60,207 nt of DNA from an uncultured Bacteroides sp. (GTDB taxonomy: Bacteria; Bacteroidota; Bacteroidia; Bacteroidales; Bacteroidaceae), in assembly GCA_902388495.1 (NCBI GenBank), contig CABMPP010000024.1, positions 1 to 60,207 on the forward strand, in the 5' to 3' direction. Below, one piece after another: positions 53,351 to 60,207 of this stretch. The position numbers and the translations under genes are program-made. A model generated the notes under the pieces. The model had not been told where the DNA came from and made no database searches. It was given only the letters and a program-made list of their open reading frames with translations. Within the stretch, counting starts at the first letter, position 1. The number at the start of each line of letters is the position of its first letter.

Positions 53351-53980
53351 TTAGAACGCGATACCGATGCGCAAACCGAAGTTGCTCATGCCATCTACGC
53401 TGTACGTAAAGAGGTCGCCCTTGTTGGTACCGTAGCTGTAATAGGCTGCAAAGTGCAAGCCCGGTCCGTATGCCCAGGGATAAACGTTGAAGCCGATTTC
53501 GGGAGATACATAGAATCCCCATGTGTTAGTCTTGGCTTCGAATACGTTGAAGACAGACTTCAACTGTGCATACTGTGCGCCGAGTTTTACGCCGGCATAG
53601 GGCTGGAATGCACCGCCGCGGTTCCATACGTAGCGTGAAGCAAGACCGAAAGGCAACTGGAATGCAGTGTGCTGCTGGTCGGTGTTCAAGCTACCGCCAT
53701 CGCCTACGGGCAGGGTTTGGCGACCGAAATATTCGTGATTGCTATGGTAGGCCAGAAAGCCTCCCAATGCAAAGTTATCTGTCAGGAAGTAACCACCTTC
53801 AAAGTTCATGCCCCAACCGCTCGACTTATCGGCGAAATTGTTGCTAAGGGGGAAGTTATATTGCCAGTCAATGTTGGCATAACCGTTATCGGTCATCTGT
53901 GCCTTCGCCGGCATAGCGAAGACGAGAGCAAGGGCGGCAACCGCGAATACTCTCAGGGAAAGATATTTTATTGTTTTCAT
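53351..53980 (-). CDS. Outer-membrane beta-barrel protein
   Basis: 209 aa with a signal peptide (VFAVAALALVFAMPAKAQ). The mature protein is a run of amphipathic strands (YANIDWQYNFPLS; WGMNFEGGYFLTDNFALGGF; LHFAAYYSYG) ending FGLRIGIAF, the C-terminal Phe typical of outer-membrane barrels. It resembles the OmpX/OmpW-sized barrel proteins of Bacteroides. No ligand can be inferred. It is in the same direction as the DUF4136 gene, about 107 bases after it, with short direct repeats between. Confidence 0.85.
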   Translation of the reverse strand: MKTIKYLSLRVFAVAALALVFAMPAKAQMTDNGYANIDWQYNFPLSNNFADKSSGWGMNFEGGYFLTDNFALGGFLAYHSNHEYFGRQTLPVGDGGSLNTDQQHTAFQLPFGLASRYVWNRGGAFQPYAGVKLGAQYAQLKSVFNVFEAKTNTWGFYVSPEIGFNVYPWAYGPGLHFAAYYSYGTNKGDLFTYSVDGMSNFGLRIGIAF

Positions 53981-54040
53981 ACTTTGTTCTTATTTATTGG
54001 TTCGATGACGGCTTCTCCGTCCGGAAGAGGAGCTGTCGTT

Positions 54041-54091
54041 ACTAACTACTATCTACCGACTACTGTCTACTAACTACCATCTACCGACTAC
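54041..54091. repeat. 28-bp tandem direct repeat over a stop codon
   Basis: ACTAACTACTATCTACCGAC starts at 54041 and recurs, with one change, at 54069. The TAG stop of the DUF4136 gene (54088-54090, minus strand) is inside the second unit. Confidence 0.75.
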
Positions 54092-54717
54092 TTTTTCAAG
54101 TAAGCAGATTGAGTGAAAGCTTGGTTCACGCCTTGTACGGCCAGTTTTGTATTGACAGAGGTTGAACCGCTCAGCAATCCGCTCATATAGCTGGTCCACA
54201 GAACGGGCAGGTTTTGATTCTGGCCTTGCGGTGCATCCAAGTTCAGCAATTCGGTAATGAAGGAGCCTGTGCTATAGGAGTAGTTCACGGCATACGGGTA
54301 ATACCATCCGCCCCAGTTGCCCCAGTAAGGAGCATCCCAGTAGCCGGGGTAGTTCCACCACCATTCGGGACGTCCGTAGTCGGTGAAGTAAAAGGTACTC
54401 TTTACGTAGCTTACTTGCAGACCGAGGTCGGCTTCTTCGCGGTCGTCCACACGGATGTAGCCGCGGCTGTTCATGTTAGTCACATAAGCGCTGAGGATTT
54501 CCTGTGCACTTTCATCTTTCCAGTATTCGGCATCTTTCTTGTCGCCAATGACGAGGATGCTGTCCGGCAAGTAGTAAGTCTCGAAGGCCTTGAAGTCCGC
54601 CTTCTTGTCATAATTGGTATAAACCAGATAGTTGTTGTCCAGCTTATCCATGTCAGGGTCTTTTTCGCAGGCTGCGAATGCAAAGACCGCTAATAATAGG
54701 GGAATAAATTTCTTCAT
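54088..54717 (-). CDS. DUF4136-family lipoprotein
   Basis: 209 aa, lipoprotein signal MKKFIPLLLAVFAFAAC (Cys17) followed by EKDPD. The body matches DUF4136: TNYDKKADFKAFETYYLPDS near residue 33, SAYVTNMNSRGYIRVDDREE near residue 76, EADLGLQVSYVKSTFYFTDY, then a Trp/Tyr/Gly-rich loop (WWWNYPGYWDAPYWGNWGG). Function unknown; these are envelope lipoproteins. Its upstream region contains the 42-bp minisatellite. Confidence 0.88.
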   Translation of the reverse strand: MKKFIPLLLAVFAFAACEKDPDMDKLDNNYLVYTNYDKKADFKAFETYYLPDSILVIGDKKDAEYWKDESAQEILSAYVTNMNSRGYIRVDDREEADLGLQVSYVKSTFYFTDYGRPEWWWNYPGYWDAPYWGNWGGWYYPYAVNYSYSTGSFITELLNLDAPQGQNQNLPVLWTSYMSGLLSGSTSVNTKLAVQGVNQAFTQSAYLKK

Positions 54718-54838
54718 ACTTCTATAATTGTTTAGGTTTAAATAAAATTCCTGCCCTATGGTACCTTAGGCTTTTGATGGAAACAACAAGATAAAAAATA
54801 AAAGGTTCACGAAAGGGAATGTTAAAAGTGAGGCGGAG

Positions 54839-55030
54839 GTATGAAACGCAGGCGTTTTGGGGCTCCGAGCGCCTACGGAGGTATGAAACGCGAGCGTTTT
54901 GAGGCTCCGAGCGCCTACGGAGGTATGAAACGCAGGCGTTTTGAGGCTCCGAGCGCCTACGGAGGTATGAAACGCAGGCGTTTTGGGGTTTCGGACGCCT
55001 ACGGAGGTATGAAACGCAGGCGTTTTAAAG
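54839..55030. repeat. 42-bp tandem repeat (minisatellite), about 4.5 units
   Basis: ATGAAACGCAGGCGTTTT recurs at 54841, 54883, 54925, 54967 and 55009, a period of exactly 42. Each unit holds two small palindromes, AAACGC-AG-GCGTTT and CTCCG-N8-CGGAG. The period is 14 codons, so one frame reads MKRRRFxAPSAYGG repeatedly, but that frame runs antisense into the aldo/keto reductase gene and is not considered a gene. Confidence 0.92.
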
Positions 55031-55090
55031 CTTCGGGGGGGCCCGGAAGGTCGCTGACCGAGGCCGGCAAGATTTCGGGCCCCCCCGAAG
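55031..55090. repeat. Perfect 15-bp GC-rich inverted repeat
   Basis: CTTCGGGGGGGCCCG (55031-55045) and CGGGCCCCCCCGAAG (55076-55090) flank a 30-base loop. It is next to the minisatellite and downstream of the aldo/keto reductase gene, so it could be that gene's transcript-end hairpin. Confidence 0.85.
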
Positions 55091-55139
55091 GGGTGAAACG
55101 TGCAAAGGTGAGCCGCTCTTATATCGAACTTGCGTTCGC

Positions 55140-56141
55140 TTACTCCATGATCTTTTCTATCTCTTCCAGCTCTTCTACCGAGAAGTCCGTATTCTCTATC
55201 GCCTTCAGATTATCTGCCAACTGTGCCACGGAGCTTGCCCCGATGATGACGCTCGTCACCAGGTCATCTTTCAGCAGCCATGCCAGTGCCATTTCTGCCA
55301 GCGTTTGTCCGCGGCGGGCAGCGACATCGTTCAAGGCTGTGATTTGCTTCAGGACTTCCGGGGTTAAGACGTCTTTCTTCAGGAAGTTGCCTCGGGACAT
55401 GCGGGAGCCTTCGGGGATTCCATTCAGGTAGCGGTTGGTCAGCAAGCCTTGTGCCAGCGGGGAGAAGGCGATGAAGCCTGTTCCGTTTTCTTTGGCTTGC
55501 TGCAAGATGCCTTCCTCTTCGGGTTCGCGGTTGAAGATGTTGTACCGGCCTTGATAGAGCAGGCAATGTACATCGCGTTCTTCCAGATACTTATAAGCAA
55601 ACTCGGCTGCGTCTTTGGGATATTTGGAGATGCCTGCATAGAGCGCCTTTCCTTGGCGTACGATGTCTACCAGTGTTTGCAGTGTCTCTTCGAGCGGAGT
55701 ATTCGGGTCGTAGCGATGGCTGTAGAAGATGTCCACGTAATCCAGATTCATGCGCTTCAGGCTTTGGTCGAGGCTGTTCATGAGGTACTTCCGTGAACCC
55801 CATTCGCCGTAAGGGCCGGGCCACATGTCGTGTCCTGCTTTGGTGGAGATGAACAACTCATGCCGGTAGGGCATAAAAGATTTCTTCATGATCTGACCGA
55901 AGGTTTCTTCCGCCGAACCGTAGGAGGGGCCGTAGTTATTGGCAAGGTCGAAGTGCGTGATGCCTTTGTCGAAGGCATAGTGCGCCATCGCCTGCGAATT
56001 GGCAAACGTATTCACATCGCCGAAGTTGTGCCACAAACCAAGGGAGATTTCGGGCAGCAGAATGCCGCTCTTACCGCAACGGCGGAACTTCATGCCGTTG
56101 TCATACCGGTCGGATGCCGGGGAATAAATGGGATTAATCAT
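55140..56141 (-). CDS. Aldo/keto reductase, YghZ-like
   Basis: 333-aa cytoplasmic NADPH-dependent (alpha/beta)8 reductase. The N-terminus MKFRRCGKSGILLPEISLGL and ITHFDLANNYGPSYGSAEET match the YghZ (L-glyceraldehyde 3-phosphate reductase) subgroup. The tetrad is readable: Asp and Tyr in DLANNYG, Lys in ISTKAGHD, and His in YSHRYDP. Cofactor-binding segments are near FSPLAQGLLTNRYLNGIPEG and VIIGASSVAQLADNLKAIEN. YghZ-type enzymes reduce methylglyoxal and small aldehydes. It is monocistronic and divergent from the GH27 gene. Confidence 0.92.
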   Translation of the reverse strand: MINPIYSPASDRYDNGMKFRRCGKSGILLPEISLGLWHNFGDVNTFANSQAMAHYAFDKGITHFDLANNYGPSYGSAEETFGQIMKKSFMPYRHELFISTKAGHDMWPGPYGEWGSRKYLMNSLDQSLKRMNLDYVDIFYSHRYDPNTPLEETLQTLVDIVRQGKALYAGISKYPKDAAEFAYKYLEERDVHCLLYQGRYNIFNREPEEEGILQQAKENGTGFIAFSPLAQGLLTNRYLNGIPEGSRMSRGNFLKKDVLTPEVLKQITALNDVAARRGQTLAEMALAWLLKDDLVTSVIIGASSVAQLADNLKAIENTDFSVEELEEIEKIME

Positions 56142-56345
56142 ATCTATTGTATTAAAAGTGAAAAATCAGAGGAACGCCTTATGCTTCTTGCATCAAAGAG
56201 CATCGATACAAAAATACGCAAATTCCCGGGAATAGACTTTGTTTTATTTATCTAAAACTGGTATGCAACAACCTATACGGTAGTTGGCAACAAAATAATA
56301 CTATGATTAGATAAGATTGTGCCACCGGCGTATGCCCGAACTCGC

Positions 56346-56353
56346 TATCTTTG
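56346..56353 (+). promoter_or_regulatory. Bacteroidales -7 box for the GH27 gene
   Basis: TATCTTTG, 44 bases before the ATG at 56397. No clear -33. The remaining bases of 56142-56396 show no gene. Confidence 0.55.
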
Positions 56354-56396
56354 CAGAAGAGAAAAGTTTTTGAGTTTTATCATTAAATTAAATACT

Positions 56397-57617
56397 ATGA
56401 AGCATTATCTTTTAACAGCAGTATTCATTGCTTTTTCTTTTACAGTATCATTTGCACAGAAGTTCGAAGGTTTGGCACAAACCCCGCCTATGGGCTGGAA
56501 CAGTTGGAATAAGTTTGCCTGCAACATTGACGAAAACATTATTAAAGGTGTGGCCGATGCTATGGTGGAAACCGGCTTGCGCGATGCCGGGTATATTTAC
56601 TTGAATCTGGACGATTGCTGGCATGGTGAGCGTGACAGTCTCGGATTCATTCAGGCCGACCCGGTGAAGTTCCCTTCCGGCATCAAGGCTTTGGCCGATT
56701 ACGTCCATTCCAAAGGACTGAAGATAGGTATCTACTCCGATGCCGGCCGCAAGACTTGTGGCGGACGTCCGGGCAGCTTCGGGCACGAATATCAGGACGC
56801 GTTGCAATATGCCAAGTGGGGCATCGATTATCTGAAGTATGACTGGTGCGATTCGTACGACATCAATCCGGTGGGAGCTTACAACCTGATGCGCGATGCG
56901 CTGCGTGCCGCCGGTCGCCCTATTCTTTTCAGCATGTGCGAGTGGGGTAGCAGCAAACCTTGGGAGTGGGCTGCCGAAACGGGACACATGTGGCGCACTA
57001 CGGGCGATATCTTCAATTGCTTCGACTGTGTGGACCAGCATCCCGGTTTTGCTGCGTACGGTGTGTTGCAGATACTCGATATGCAGAACGGGTTGCGCAA
57101 ATATGCCGGTCCCGGCCATTGGAACGACCCGGATATGCTCGAAGTGGGCAACGGACAGACGGTGAACGAAGACCGTGCACACTTCTCGATGTGGTGCATG
57201 CTGGCAGCTCCGCTGATTCTGGGGAATGATATCCGCTCGATGTCTCAGGAGACGAAGGATATAATTATGAATAAGGAAGTGATTGCCGTCAACCAGGACA
57301 GCCTGGGCGTACAGGGACTGAGGTTTGCAGTAGAAGACGGATTGGAGTTCTGGTTCAAGCCGCTGGCCGGTGACGACTGGGCCTTCTGCATCTTGAACCG
57401 TACCACCGAGCCGAGGGAATATACCATCGACTGGCAGAAATTCAACCTTTATGATGACGTGGCGAAACGCTTTACCGACTTCGACTCCAAGGTCTACGAC
57501 GTTCGCAACCTGTGGACCAAGCAGGCCGAGGGCAATACAAAAAAGGTGAAGGCGGTTACCATCCCTGGACATGATGTGGTGATGTATCGGTTGAAGGTAA
57601 ATAAGAAAGGAAAATGA
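56397..57617 (+). CDS. GH27 alpha-galactosidase
   Basis: 406 aa from the ATG at 56397, which begins the signal peptide (LLTAVFIAFSFTVSFAQ); a 26-codon upstream extension is rejected. GH27 landmarks are complete: TPPMGWNSWNKFACNIDE near residue 32, LDDCWHGERD, IGIYSDAGRKTCGG near 107, and nucleophile Asp149 in YLKYDWCDS. The acid/base is Asp204 in RTTGDIFNCFD, with GHWNDPDMLEVGNG near residue 243. It removes terminal alpha-1,6-linked galactose and is periplasmic or surface-exposed. Its TGA stop is the first triplet of repeat R4. Confidence 0.96.
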   Translation: MKHYLLTAVFIAFSFTVSFAQKFEGLAQTPPMGWNSWNKFACNIDENIIKGVADAMVETGLRDAGYIYLNLDDCWHGERDSLGFIQADPVKFPSGIKALADYVHSKGLKIGIYSDAGRKTCGGRPGSFGHEYQDALQYAKWGIDYLKYDWCDSYDINPVGAYNLMRDALRAAGRPILFSMCEWGSSKPWEWAAETGHMWRTTGDIFNCFDCVDQHPGFAAYGVLQILDMQNGLRKYAGPGHWNDPDMLEVGNGQTVNEDRAHFSMWCMLAAPLILGNDIRSMSQETKDIIMNKEVIAVNQDSLGVQGLRFAVEDGLEFWFKPLAGDDWAFCILNRTTEPREYTIDWQKFNLYDDVAKRFTDFDSKVYDVRNLWTKQAEGNTKKVKAVTIPGHDVVMYRLKVNKKGK

Positions 57618-57819
57618 TAATTTAGTGTCGTGTGATAACAAGTGTATCTCAAACTCCTCCGCCTGAAAGGGGAGGTGCCCGCTTGCGGGCGGAGGGGTCT
57701 TACATAAATAGAAAGTAACTTTGTGCAAGTCCCTTCGGATGTGAAACCCCTCCGCCCTATGGGCACCTCCCCTTTCAGGCGGAGGAATTTTAGATACTCC
57801 GCAAATTCCTATTTAATGT
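57615..57819 (+). repeat. Dispersed palindromic repeat, copy R4 (full length)
   Basis: Begins TGATAATTTAGTGTCG with the upstream stop codon. Left arm CTCCGCCTGAAAGGGGAGGT, a centre with nested CCCGC/GCGGG pairing, right arm CACCTCCCCTTTCAGGCGG, then flank GATACTCCGCAAATTCCTAT. It is the reverse complement of R2. Confidence 0.92.
57716..57723 (+). promoter_or_regulatory. Candidate -7 box inside repeat R4
   Basis: TAACTTTG fits TAnnTTTG, oriented toward the GH3 gene at 57843. The equivalent position in R2 reads TAACTGTG, which breaks the consensus. Confidence 0.35.
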
Positions 57820-57842
57820 AATAAACAAAACAATAATATAGA

Positions 57843-60143
57843 ATGAAAAACAAACTAATCGTTATGGCAATGGCAGCTTGTTTTGCCTCTTGTGGCGGAA
57901 GCCAGAAAGAAGTGTACAAAGACCCTACGGCTCCGGTCAGGGACAGAGTGGAAGACCTCCTGGGGAGGATGACCTTGGAAGAGAAGGTCGGTCAGATGAA
58001 CCAGTTCGTCGGCCTGGAACATATCAAGGCAAACAGTGCCGTGATGACCGCCGACCAGTTGAAGAACAATACCGCCAATGCCTTCTATCCCGGCGTGACG
58101 GAAGAAGACGTGGCTGCCTGGACCGAACAGGGACTGATAGGTTCCTTCCTGCACGTACTCACCCTCAAAGAGGCTAACTACTTGCAGTCTCTCGCCATGA
58201 AGAGCCGCCTGCAGATACCCATCATCTTCGGCATCGACGCCATCCACGGCAATGCCAACGCGCCGGACAACACGGTCTACCCCACAAACATCAACCTGGC
58301 CTGCTCCTTCGATACGCTGATGGCATACAAGATAGCCCGCGAAACGGCTCGCGAGATGCGCGCCATGAACATGCACTGGACCTTCAACCCCAATGTGGAA
58401 GTAGCCCGCGATGCCCGCTGGGGACGTGTAGGCGAGACCTTCGGCGAAGACCCGTACCTGGTTTCACTGCTGGGCGTACAGTCCGTCAAAGGTTATCAGG
58501 GAAATCTGAACAGCAGCGAAGATGTATTGGCTTGCATCAAGCACTTCGTAGGCGGTAGCGAGCCCATCAACGGTACGAATGGCTCTCCGGCCGACTTGTC
58601 CGAGCGCACGCTGCGCGAAGTCTTCTTCCCACCGTTCGAAGCCGGTGTGAAGGCTGGCGCCATGTCGCTGATGACGGCGCACAACGAACTGAACGGCGTG
58701 CCTTGCCACAGCAACGAATGGCTGATGACGGACATTCTGCGCGGCGAATGGAATTTCCCCGGGTTCGTTGTCAGCGACTGGATGGACATTGAGCACATCC
58801 ACGACCTGCACGCTACGGCGGAGAATATAAAAGAAGCATTCTACCAATCCATCATGAGTGGTATGGACATGCACATGCACGGCATCCATTGGAACGAAAT
58901 GGTGGTGGAACTGGTCCGCGAAGGCCGCATTCCCGAGAGCCGCATCGACGAGTCTGTGCGTCGTATTCTCGACATCAAGTTCCGTCTGGGCATCTTCGAG
59001 AAACCATACGCCGATGAGGCTGAAACCATGAAGATACGCCTTTGCGACGAACACCGCCAGACGGCTCTCGAAGCTGCCCGTAACGGCATCGTCCTTCTGA
59101 AGAACACAGGCGTGTTGCCGCTGGACGCTTCTAAATATAAAAAGGTAATGGTAACCGGCATCAATGCCGACGACCAGAACATTCTGGGCGACTGGAGCGC
59201 TCCCGAAAAGCCGGAGAACGTCACCACCATCCTCGAAGGCTTGAAGATGATAGCGCACGATACGCAGTTTGACTTCGTAGACCAGGGTTGGGACCCGCGC
59301 AACATGGACCCCAAACAGGTGGCCGAAGCTGCCGTCCGTGCCAAGTCGGCTGATTTGAACATCGTCGTAGCCGGTGAATATATGATGCGCTTCCGTTGGG
59401 ACGACCGTACGGACGGTGAAGATACCGACCGCTCGGACCTCGACCTGGTAGGTCTGCAAGAAGAACTGATACAACGCGTTGCCGCTTCCGGCAAACCGAC
59501 CATCCTGGTGCTGGTGAACGGACGTCCGCTCAGTGTACGCTGGGCTGCCGAGAATCTGCCGGCCATTGTTGAGGCATGGGCGCCGGGCATGCAGGGCGGG
59601 CAGGCTGTGGCCGAGATACTTTATGGCAAGGTGAATCCGTCGGCCAAACTGGCTATTACGATACCTCACAGTGTGGGGCAGCTTCAGATGATTTACAATC
59701 ACAAGCCTTCGCAATACTTCCATCCGTATGTGGCGGGTAAACCGAGCACGCCGCTTTATCCTTTCGGTCATGGCCTGTCTTATACTACTTATAAGTACGA
59801 GGACCTGAAGCTGGCGCAGAAAGAAATCAATAAAGACGGTACGGTGGACGTCAGCGTGAAGGTGACGAACACGGGCGATCGTGATGGCGTGGAGATTGTA
59901 CAGCTTTATATCCGCGATACGTTCAGTTGCGTCACCCGTCCGGTGAAGGAGCTGAAAGACTTTGCCCGCGTAGCGCTGAAGGCAGGCGAGAGCAAGGTGG
60001 TGAACTTTAAGATCACCCCCGACAAGCTGGCTTTCTATGACATCAAGATGAAGAAGATTGTAGAACCGGGCGAGTTCATCGTCATGGTGGGCGCTTCTTC
60101 GGATGACAAGGATTTGCTGAAGGAGACGTTCACGGTGAAATGA
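57843..60143 (+). CDS. GH3 family beta-glucosidase-like lipoprotein
   Basis: 766 aa with lipoprotein signal MKNKLIVMAMAACFASC (Cys17). The usual three-domain GH3 plan: TIM barrel (about residues 35-370, FNPNVEVARDARWGRVGETF; KHFVGGS), with nucleophile Asp312 in FVVSDWMD. The alpha/beta sandwich spans about 400-600 (ILVLVNGRPLSVRW), and a fibronectin-III-like domain covers about 660-766 (YPFGHGLSYTTYKYEDLKL; VKVTNTGDRDGVEIVQLYI). Family activities are beta-glucosidase or beta-xylosidase; a role in xyloglucan or beta-glucan breakdown is possible. It is unrelated in role to the NagZ-type GH3 fusions nearby. Its TGA stop is the first triplet of R5. Confidence 0.93.
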   Translation: MKNKLIVMAMAACFASCGGSQKEVYKDPTAPVRDRVEDLLGRMTLEEKVGQMNQFVGLEHIKANSAVMTADQLKNNTANAFYPGVTEEDVAAWTEQGLIGSFLHVLTLKEANYLQSLAMKSRLQIPIIFGIDAIHGNANAPDNTVYPTNINLACSFDTLMAYKIARETAREMRAMNMHWTFNPNVEVARDARWGRVGETFGEDPYLVSLLGVQSVKGYQGNLNSSEDVLACIKHFVGGSEPINGTNGSPADLSERTLREVFFPPFEAGVKAGAMSLMTAHNELNGVPCHSNEWLMTDILRGEWNFPGFVVSDWMDIEHIHDLHATAENIKEAFYQSIMSGMDMHMHGIHWNEMVVELVREGRIPESRIDESVRRILDIKFRLGIFEKPYADEAETMKIRLCDEHRQTALEAARNGIVLLKNTGVLPLDASKYKKVMVTGINADDQNILGDWSAPEKPENVTTILEGLKMIAHDTQFDFVDQGWDPRNMDPKQVAEAAVRAKSADLNIVVAGEYMMRFRWDDRTDGEDTDRSDLDLVGLQEELIQRVAASGKPTILVLVNGRPLSVRWAAENLPAIVEAWAPGMQGGQAVAEILYGKVNPSAKLAITIPHSVGQLQMIYNHKPSQYFHPYVAGKPSTPLYPFGHGLSYTTYKYEDLKLAQKEINKDGTVDVSVKVTNTGDRDGVEIVQLYIRDTFSCVTRPVKELKDFARVALKAGESKVVNFKITPDKLAFYDIKMKKIVEPGEFIVMVGASSDDKDLLKETFTVK

Positions 60144-60207
60144 TAATTTAGCGTCGTGTGATAACAAGTGTATCTCAAACTCCTCCGCCTGAAAGGGGAG
60201 GTGCCCG
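60141..60207 (+). repeat. Dispersed palindromic repeat, copy R5 (half, cut by window edge)
   Basis: Begins TGATAATTTAGCGTCG with the upstream stop codon and ends in the arm CCTGAAAGGGGAGGTGCCCG at the last base. It is the reverse complement of R1 with one mismatch. Confidence 0.92.

Noticed and set aside
54839..55030. CRISPR-like array
   Set aside because: Units are directly abutting with no variable spacers and no cas genes nearby; it is a minisatellite.
54841..55431. 196-codon frame beginning in the 42-bp repeats (MKRRRF units)
   Set aside because: The periodic ATG comes from the repeat; the frame continues antisense through the aldo/keto reductase gene, so it is not a likely protein.
58464..60167. 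567-codon minus-strand frame opposite the GH3 gene
   Set aside because: Antisense shadow; the plus-strand product has complete GH3 motifs.
1..60207. Circular plasmid joined at the terminal repeats
   Set aside because: The end repeats are inverted, not direct, and the window carries housekeeping genes (rplS, tRNAs, mdh) and no replication or mobilisation genes.

Overview
The window looks like a chromosomal segment, probably a complete contig, from a gut Bacteroidales bacterium, most likely Bacteroides. The evidence is a SusC/SusD pair, many SPII lipoprotein signal peptides on glycoside hydrolases (GH), GH97 and DUF4136 proteins, almost no strong Shine-Dalgarno sites, and repeated TAnnTTTG promoter -7 boxes. 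No prophage, insertion sequence, integrase or CRISPR array was seen.

Layout. 1-7377: secreted PL1 pectate lyase and two large six-hairpin-like GH candidates, split by a dispersed palindromic repeat. 7454-13501: housekeeping and small genes (ammonium transporter, tRNA-Phe and tRNA-Pro, malate dehydrogenase, CvfB-like S1 protein, Ser/Arg/Asn-rich secreted protein, a probable structured RNA and a small HTH protein). 13585-15422: AT-richer island with a Sel1/zinc-ribbon protein and a small secreted barrel-like protein. 15560-17554: AsmA-like/GT51 peptidoglycan glycosyltransferase. 17748-23546 (minus): TolC, HlyD, two MacB-type permeases and an ATPase, forming a tripartite efflux operon. 23723-24703: ROK glucokinase.

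24799-44285 is the centrepiece: an AraC-type regulator followed by eleven co-directional genes. The first four encode an RraA-like aldolase, an enolase-superfamily sugar-acid dehydratase, an SDR dehydrogenase and an SMP-30 lactonase. These are the enzymes of a non-phosphorylative oxidative sugar pathway. They are followed by an SSS sodium/sugar symporter, SusC, SusD and four glycan-active proteins: an unassigned 975-aa clan-D-like protein, a GH97 of the retaining type, a GH2, and an unassigned 608-aa GH42-like protein. The inferred flow is capture by SusCD, cleavage in the periplasm, monosaccharide import by the symporter, then oxidation, delactonisation, dehydration and retro-aldol cleavage.

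44367-60143: ribosomal protein L19, a 5'-nucleotidase split into two genes in swapped order, two tandem GH3/beta-lactamase fusions, a barrel protein, a DUF4136 lipoprotein, an aldo/keto reductase, a GH27 alpha-galactosidase and a GH3 glucosidase.

Three non-coding features stand out. A roughly 200-bp palindromic repeat occurs five times beside carbohydrate-active genes; in the three forward copies it begins exactly with the TGA stop of the preceding gene, and it forms both window ends in inverted orientation. A 22-bp-period triple palindrome occurs at two loci 32 kb apart. A roughly 280-nt region at 12922-13200 has a promoter box and strong long-range pairing. All functional calls were made by reading the sequence, without database searches.
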